Assembly (NCBI GenBank): GCA_003988855.1
Contig: QYAI01000067.1
Coordinates: 1 to 64,000, forward strand
Length of the DNA: 64,000 nt
Direction of reading: 5' to 3'
Origin: Arachnopeziza araneosa
Lineage: Eukaryota > Ascomycota > Leotiomycetes > Helotiales > Arachnopezizaceae
How positions within the stretch are numbered: position 1 is the stretch's first letter; each line of letters begins with the position of its first letter. A program made the position numbers and the translations under genes. Below are positions 57,860 to 64,000 of this stretch, one piece after another. The notes under the pieces are model-generated. The model was not told the origin of the DNA. It did no database searches and worked only from the letters and a program-made list of their open reading frames with translations.

Positions 57860-60740
57860 ATGAGTGCCGAAGACTCTTCGGATGCGGAATCCAACACTCA
57901 ACCTCCTCGTGAGACGGAAGATCGTGAGATTTTGAAAAGGGGTACTCAGCCACTTGGACTTGAGCGGAACTATGTTCCTAGATGGGATTCTCAAGATGCA
58001 TTCCGAGAATTCTTTTAGAATTGGTCAGTGGTATTTGTCCAAGAGCTTGTTCCTTTCCTAATTTTAATAGGATGGATGCGATGATTGCCTCCAACAAAAC
58101 AACACAAGATAAAATAGAAATCATGAAACAGGATTCGAAGACAGAGTGGACCGCTACTGCTTACGATCTGGATTCTAAGAAAATACTTGGATTTATTCGA
58201 TCCCTTAAGAAAAAGGGCTTACTCGAACTTACAAATTTCAAAGCTACCTTGACTCGAAAGGCTCTTGATTTAGGAGTTAGCTCTAAGAGAACTGCTGTCG
58301 ACCAAGCTGGTACACATGGTGAGGGTTTCAAAATTGCCTCTCTTGTTATAGTCCGCAAAGGCTATCGAGTTCGGTATGAGAGCGCCAGTTTCACTTGGAC
58401 AATGAGATTTGGTGGACGGGGTCAAAATTATTTGTGTTGCGTCTTATCTCTCATAAGCCCTTCAGCGATTGCGAAAAGACAAGCAGTATTCAATCACAAG
58501 AAAACTCAAGGGCTCTCGAGAGAACTTATTGGGAATGCCTGGGAGGATGTCACGGTTAAGATCGGTCGGGTTGGTCGTTCAATACATTACCTATGAAACC
58601 GCATCCAAGGTCTGGAAACATTTGCGCGACTTGAATCGTCTTAACTTATTCTTCTATTACAGCATTGAACGTCAAGAACAGGTGGGTTATAAACATACAC
58701 TTCACTACATCATGTTAACCACTCTTAAAATAGGATACTAGAAGTATCCGACTTCATCTGAAGAAGGAACCGCGTTCTCTGCCAATCTGTATTTGGGAAC
58801 CTTTAAGGAAATTCAAATTCGTCCGCATGCCAGAAGAGCAGCGGTATCATATGCTTCACAACTCTACTGCTTCCATGTTCAGTGATACGTCATACTCTAG
58901 AGGTTTGCAAAGTGCTCTGAAGATTGCTCTTGCCATGGACAAAAGAACGTCAAGCCTCAGCTTAGTGTTCAAGAGCAGCTCTAAATCTGAGTTGGATCTC
59001 CTAATTGACGGCTACAAGTTACTAGTTAACGAAAAATGGCTCGATTTCCGCGCTAGTCACAAGAGTGATCCTTGCTATTTGTCATAGACAAAGATGAAGG
59101 CGACTGAGTTTCCTTGCAACCATGTCATTAATCACCTTTACAAATTCGTTCTTGATGAGCTCATCAAGAATAAAGCAATTCAGTTTGATGAATCTCAGGA
59201 ATCAAAAAGATCTCTTCAGTTAAGACTTAGCGAGAATCTCCGTCAAATGCCAAGGGGCATTCAAGTCAGTCAAGGAGGACAGGCTGGAGAATTGATTGTC
59301 AATTGGGATATTTCAGAGGGCGAGGTGGCTTTGAGGCCTCATAGCGTTGAGTTCTCGTATCTTATTACTCTCCATAGAGAAAGTACATATGCTGACAGGA
59401 GGTCGGACTGTTTGCTCCACAAAGGTATGCCAACCTTTACTACGGAGAACACTACAAGGATAACACTAACAAAAATGAGCAGTGCATATGAAGGGGGTAT
59501 CTCCAGCTCATCTCAAATGCGAATGCCCATTCCGTGTCTTTTCTCGACAGGACTCCGGCATCCTCTTTGATGGACTTCAACCCGAAGAAAATTTTTATCC
59601 AATGGTGGCCCGAGATTTCGATAAGGTATTCTTCGGAATTCCTTCCCCCGTTATAAAACCTCAGACAACTTCCCCTGCCTCATCTGTTAGACCCATGCCG
59701 TCAGAATCTCTCCCAGGCTTTCAGACAAAGAGGTTTGAAAAGGTTCCATCTAGCCAAGACAATCCGCCAAGTCTTGCTGTCAAAAGCTCTTTAGATTCAA
59801 ACTCGTCATCTACAAGCTTGGAAGCAAAAACTTTTGCACATAAAGATATTTTTGGAGTCTCAATAGACTCGAACGCGCCTGGTGCTGAAAAAATCCTCCA
59901 AGTAGCGACCAAGACGTGTCTACTGTCAGTATTCTCCTCTCCACCAAGGAAGAATTGATTCGTATGAAGCGTCAAGAAAAAGTTCAAGAAGAATCGCTCG
60001 CGTCCAACTTGGAAAAATTAGAGACAGTGGAGATTGATCTTAGAGAAGCTAAAGCTGAGCTAGATCCTCAGAGGCTTCGCCTCTCGAGCACAATTGAAGA
60101 TCTGCAGGAAGAAAATTAGCAGCTGAACGATTACGATTACAATGCAGAGTGTAAAGAAAAAATTGCTGAACTCAAGGTCGCTATCGAGCAGCTCCAAATA
60201 AGCATCAACGTTGAGGGAAAAGTAAGGGTCGGTGAACAAAATATCAACGAGAAAAGTGAGGCAGAAAACACACAAGGAGAAGATACTTCGCTACAAATTC
60301 AATCTACAGAAGGCGTTGGTCCAGGTCAAGAAACAACACGTTTTGGTTCAACCTCGCAACTTTTGCTTCCTGTTCTCCAAAAGCGAATCATCGAGCTCGA
60401 GGATGAAGCCAACCACGCACATAACGATCTGATGTCAATCACTGCTGCCCTTCAAGGGGTATACAGCATGCTACAGACTGTCTCGAGCCTAGATTCCCAA
60501 ACCGCAATGGCCCAATTGGTTCAGGGAGTCGTAGGCATGCTCCAAGGAGTTCTCAACTTGCGAGCGACGCCACAGCGAGGAAGTAATGGTGTCAAGCATA
60601 GAAGAATTAAGATTGAAGATGGTGAGGAGGAACTAGAATCTTCTCCAAAGCGTCCAAAACGAGAGGATGACGAAGACGACAAGAAACCTAGACCTTCTTC
60701 AAAGCGTCCCAAGCAAGAGGATATTATTATGCTTGAATAA
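57860..60740 (+). pseudogene. Decayed GHKL-ATPase-like gene with three in-frame TAG codons
   Basis: From ATG 57860 the frame codes MSAEDSSDAESNTQPPRE and reaches TAG at 58016-58018. Coding then continues through an intron (58024-58070) with GFIRSLKKKGLLELTNFKAT and AGTHGEGFKIASLVIVRKGY, a GHKL/HSP90-like nucleotide-binding box. Near 58575 the frame breaks, apparently with loss of an internal segment, and resumes as TASKVWKHLRDLN. An intron at about 58681-58730 is followed by KEPRSLPICIWEPLRKFKFV. A second TAG (59085-59087) and a third (60117-60119) interrupt otherwise open frames, and there is a frame change near 59895. The C-terminal part is coiled coil and ends in repeated KRPKRED/KRPKQED text. 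Related intact proteins are uncharacterised fungal ATPase-like proteins. Exon-by-exon conservation suggests recent decay. Confidence 0.7.
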
Positions 60741-61405
60741 TCTGGGATGGGGACTTTTATTCTATCATTATTCAAAAGTGCCGTTTTCGAGAAGTTGATA
60801 GGCAAGTGCGCTTCACTATCACGACTGAGGAAACACACAACATATTTTGGGAATCATCGGAATAGGCAAAACTTTTTTGGTGTGAAATGGATCACATTAA
60901 TCTGAAAACAACCGTTCATCTATCTCTTGACCTGTAAATGATCTTCGTGCTAGAACAACTTACATATTCAGAAAGCCAACGCAACACATAGCATCAACCC
61001 ACACAAGGGTTGTATCAATGAATGGTGTAGTTCCGAAAACCCATCTCCCCAATTCATTATTGGCTTCACCCGATTTTGTCTCTTGAGCAATTTATTTCAT
61101 GATGTAAATATAAAATTTGAGTTTTGATTGAATTTCCAACCTAGAGCTACAGCAATTTGGCTACACTCCAAACCAGAACGACATTCCATCATCAGTCTCG
61201 CCACCACTCTCCAGCCGTCACAGAGGAGACAGATGCTGAAGCCAACCGCCTCCTTTCAGCTGTCATCAATCCTCACCCCGAGGTTCCACCCGTTCTTTCA
61301 TCCCTTTGCTCTATCAAGATATATTCCCATCTTCCGTGAGCATGAGCCACTTCGACTCATCCTCGCGACTAATCCATCTCTCTGTAGGAGGGGTAACGTA
61401 ATTGA

Positions 61406-61507
61406 TATCGATATAATTCGGCAAAACATACAGGCTTGCTGCCTCGTGAGCTGCTCCGCGAGACAGCTCATCCGCGCAGCGTTATGTTTTGCGGAATTAT
61501 ATTGATA
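61406..61507. repeat. 25-bp inverted repeat with 52-bp spacer
   Basis: Left arm 61406-61430 and right arm 61483-61507 are reverse complements with two mismatches (core ATAATTC-GCAAAACATA against TATGTTTTGC-GAATTAT). The spacer contains a smaller inverted pair, GAGCTG and CAGCTC. The structure suits a small palindromic element or a cruciform. Confidence 0.85.
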
Positions 61508-61603
61508 AAAGAGAGGTATATCCTTGATATTATTTCTGTCTCTTCCGTCTTAATTAGTACTATACAAGATCCCATAATCAGTAGTTCCACAATTTTAAAA
61601 TTT

Positions 61604-61620
61604 CCGACACCGAGTGTCGG
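61604..61620. repeat. Perfect hairpin CCGACAC-CGA-GTGTCGG
   Basis: A 7-bp perfect stem with a 3-nt loop follows an AT-rich run. It looks like a terminal-repeat scar or a transcription-terminator-like hairpin, but the origin is not known. Confidence 0.8.
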
Positions 61621-61651
61621 TCCTAAAAAGGCCCTCCCAGCAGCCCAATCC

Positions 61652-61756
61652 TCGGGCAGCTCAAGAAGGAGCTTTCTTTCGTTTCCCCCGGGAACCTGCT
61701 CCCGGCGGACAATAATACGTTTCTTACAAAAATCGGGCAGCTCAAAAAGGAGCTTT
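61652..61756. repeat. Two direct copies of a 24-bp unit, 81 bp apart
   Basis: TCGGGCAGCTCAAGAAGGAG (61652 on) recurs at 61733 as TCGGGCAGCTCAAAAAGGAG, and both continue GCTTT. Each copy has an internal AGCTC/GAGCT stem. Between them lies a further hairpin, CCGGGA/TCCCGG, at 61688-61705. Confidence 0.85.
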
Positions 61757-64000
61757 TCGTCCATCCCCACACGAGAATACACCATTATAAGACAATAATA
61801 TAATCTTACAGTGTTTCAGGTAAGTGAAGGAATTGATAGAATCCAGGCGAAAGACTTGATCCATTATCAGCTATGGGCTGTTTGCCATTTGGTTCCGTGG
61901 GCCTCTCAAGCGAGATCCTGGCTTAATCATATCACGACCTCATTCAACAGAGGATAGCGAGGAAAGTGTTCGGGGTAGCTCAATTTGTAAATAGCATCAC
62001 AATCTTAGATTGTGAGACTTGGTATTGACGCATGGTGAGTACCATAAGTTGGTGGCTAAAGTAGAAGTTGGAAAGCTATCGTGCTTCCAACGGCGTCTTC
62101 CTGTTGTTCAATCTTCCTCTTCTTTGTCAGATCTCGCTCAGCATCCACAGAGAAATTCCAAGCTCCCGAAGTACAGCCTTTGAAGATTGCCTCTGACCCA
62201 CTCATCCATTTCTCATCAGCAGAGCCCTTAGATTATTAAGGTTGCAGGGTGATTTCATTGAAATGGTTGATAGGAAGCTGGCGCTTGGTTATCTTGATGT
62301 CTGTTTGCTTTGGAAAGACTTTGCCTGTCCGCATTCTGCCAAGTGTTCTGGATAAGAATAAGGAAGAACATTGCTAGTGGAAAATTGATCCGAACAATTC
62401 TCAATTGACGTTGTACCACAGCTAGCATCGGGGCATATGTTCACGACTCTCAGCCGCAGACAGGCCAGGAAATTTTGTATTCAGTTTCATATCAACTTGA
62501 TACTCAATTAGCTCCAGTTCATGTCCTCAAATATAAAACTCACTTTAGTGATTATTCTTTCGAACCTATAAATTGCATTCATCCCACAAGATGTGATGAT
62601 GGAAGCGGATATGATAGGGAGAAATATGGATTGCTGTGAAGCAGCCTTGACATATCAAAACATGTTGTCTTCTTCCAATTTCTAGTTCCGATAATCGATT
62701 TCCGCTCTTTCCGAATATTTCCTATGTTCGAACCTTATTGAATCTCTCAATCGGCCAAATGAATCAACAATCACTGAGGCATGGCCATGCTTTGGGGGCC
62801 ATGCACCTCTTTGACTATGAGCCCAGCTAAACCTCTCGAAACACTGAATAAATGATCCAGACTTGCTGTGAGGTTACGATGCCAGCGAGGAGGAATCTCG
62901 GCCATCAATTCATAACCTTCCGTCCGTCCCTACACCTCGCCAAGGACAGCGATTCCTTATCGATAATGCTCCACGAAGGAGCTCGGATATGATATAGCAC
63001 GCGGTAGGGTAATCCTCCCAGGTGCAGTCCGGTCATATTGACCAAGGCATCGTAATTGCGAGGTGATGATTAATTGCAGCGCAGTTTGCAGGATTTCGAG
63101 ATGCCTTAGGATGGTTGCTCATTGTTGGGTTTGAAATTGATGTTGCTCGAAGGGAAATCTGGCTAATTGCATTTAGTTACGACTCTGGAAATGACGCTGG
63201 TGAAGAATATATACTAGTTGTCGAGGTATTCAAGTAACGGACCCCTCCTTCAACCCCTCAAAAGGACCATTGGACGTTGAAACTCATTCGGTCATGAATT
63301 GTCTGCTCGATTTAACGTGCAGAGCTACACGGAGCTGCGCATCAGGCTTGCTTCTCAAGAATCTCATGCGGGCTGAGGAAAGATAAAGAAAGATGGGCAA
63401 TGAAGGAGGTAAACAATAGGGAGTCATGACAGTGACCAGCATTTCCGGCCCGTAGCGTGATGAGAATACCACTGGTGGTGCTCAAATATTCGCGTGATAG
63501 GAAATTATCTCTGTAAACATCTCGTCCTTGCATACGGAAATCCTCCTCACGCAACCCTATTCGGGTGTCTGAAAATGTAAATTTCTCTTGGCATTCATCA
63601 TTCATCTCCTTACGTCTCGGGAAGATCCGAAGATCTGTTCAATAATTTACACTGCCGGCCCAGCAGAAGTTGCTGTCGGCAATACCACATTTTCCATATT
63701 AATCCTCACCTTTCTCTCGTTTTATATTAACCAAGATACCAGATCCAGATGAAGAAACGTTTCTTTGGACCCTGAAATTGCCGATGATTACATGAACGCA
63801 CACGTAACGTTTCAAGTGAATGAGAGAGTCTTGCGTGCTACCATAGCCTGATTTTCAATTTTGTATCGGCACCTATGCATTTTGTGGACATCTTCAAGCA
63901 AGTATTATTCTCCAGTTTCTCCATCAACTGAAGATGTTTCTCCCAGCCAAACATTGATTCCTCAAGAAGTTTCACCCATAATACAACCTTATTCTTTGAT

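Larger units (their letters stand above)
60741..64000. other. Gene-free tail of the window
   Basis: No convincing gene is seen in 3.3 kb. 61400-61760 is rich in inverted and direct repeats (listed separately) and looks like a mobile-element scar. A minus-strand open frame at 61468-61785 carries two similar segments (KLLFELPDF, KLLLELPED) but has no known motif. 62040-64000 is plain AT-leaning sequence with scattered stops. Confidence 0.5.

Noticed and set aside
61468..61785. Minus-strand 105-codon frame with two similar segments
   Set aside because: The internal similarity comes from the 24-bp direct repeat; there is no ATG context support, domain or intron structure.

Overview
The window is a stretch of nuclear genome from a filamentous ascomycete. 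Most genes are broken by short introns (about 35-60 bp, a few over 100 bp) with GT..AG ends and CTAAC/CTRAC branch sites. The gene set is typical of Pezizomycotina. Protein style and gene content look closest to Leotiomycetes (Helotiales), but that is an inference from memory and was not searched.

Layout. 1-976: low-complexity leader with a 24-G run at the window edge and a 20-C run. 977-5049 (+): Cdc25-type Ras exchange factor. 5050-8187: no gene seen. 8188-8837 (+): decayed BTB-domain gene. 9838-10900 (+): secreted Rds1/ferritin-like protein. 10901-13870: no intact gene, but four regularly spaced copies of a GC-rich motif. 13871-15021 (+): fungal rhodopsin-like membrane protein. 16241-17738 (+): heme oxygenase. 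17999-19547 (-): second rhodopsin-like gene with an apparent one-base frame problem, and a 20-bp minisatellite upstream of it. 20523-21975 (-): DMT-family transporter. 21976-23600: AT-rich, empty.

23601-36676 is a compact housekeeping block: YPT7/Rab7 (-) head to head with ATG16 (+), DOT1 (-), a YML020W-like alpha/beta hydrolase (-) head to head with RRP5 (+). It continues with a Tim17-like membrane protein (-) head to head with an eIF4B-like factor (+), then a JMJD7-like JmjC hydroxylase (-). 43600-50236 holds a secreted heme peroxidase carrying three WSC modules (+), converging on a large-subunit catalase (-). 51133-57296: Cdt2-like WD40 protein (-) head to head with SPB1 (+), then kynurenine formamidase BNA7 (+). 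57860-60740 (+): a decayed GHKL-ATPase-like gene whose three in-frame stops are all TAG. 60741-64000: no gene; it holds a 25-bp inverted repeat, hairpins and a direct repeat that look like a mobile-element scar.

The working genes fall into a few themes. RRP5 and SPB1 make ribosomes and eIF4B uses them. Ypt7 and Atg16 act at two ends of autophagy. Catalase and the WSC peroxidase both consume peroxide, and heme oxygenase recycles heme. I found no convincing novel multi-gene system. The most notable observations are the WSC-peroxidase exon structure, the TAG-only decay of the GHKL-like gene, the YPT7/ATG16 promoter pair, and the repeat structures in otherwise empty regions.
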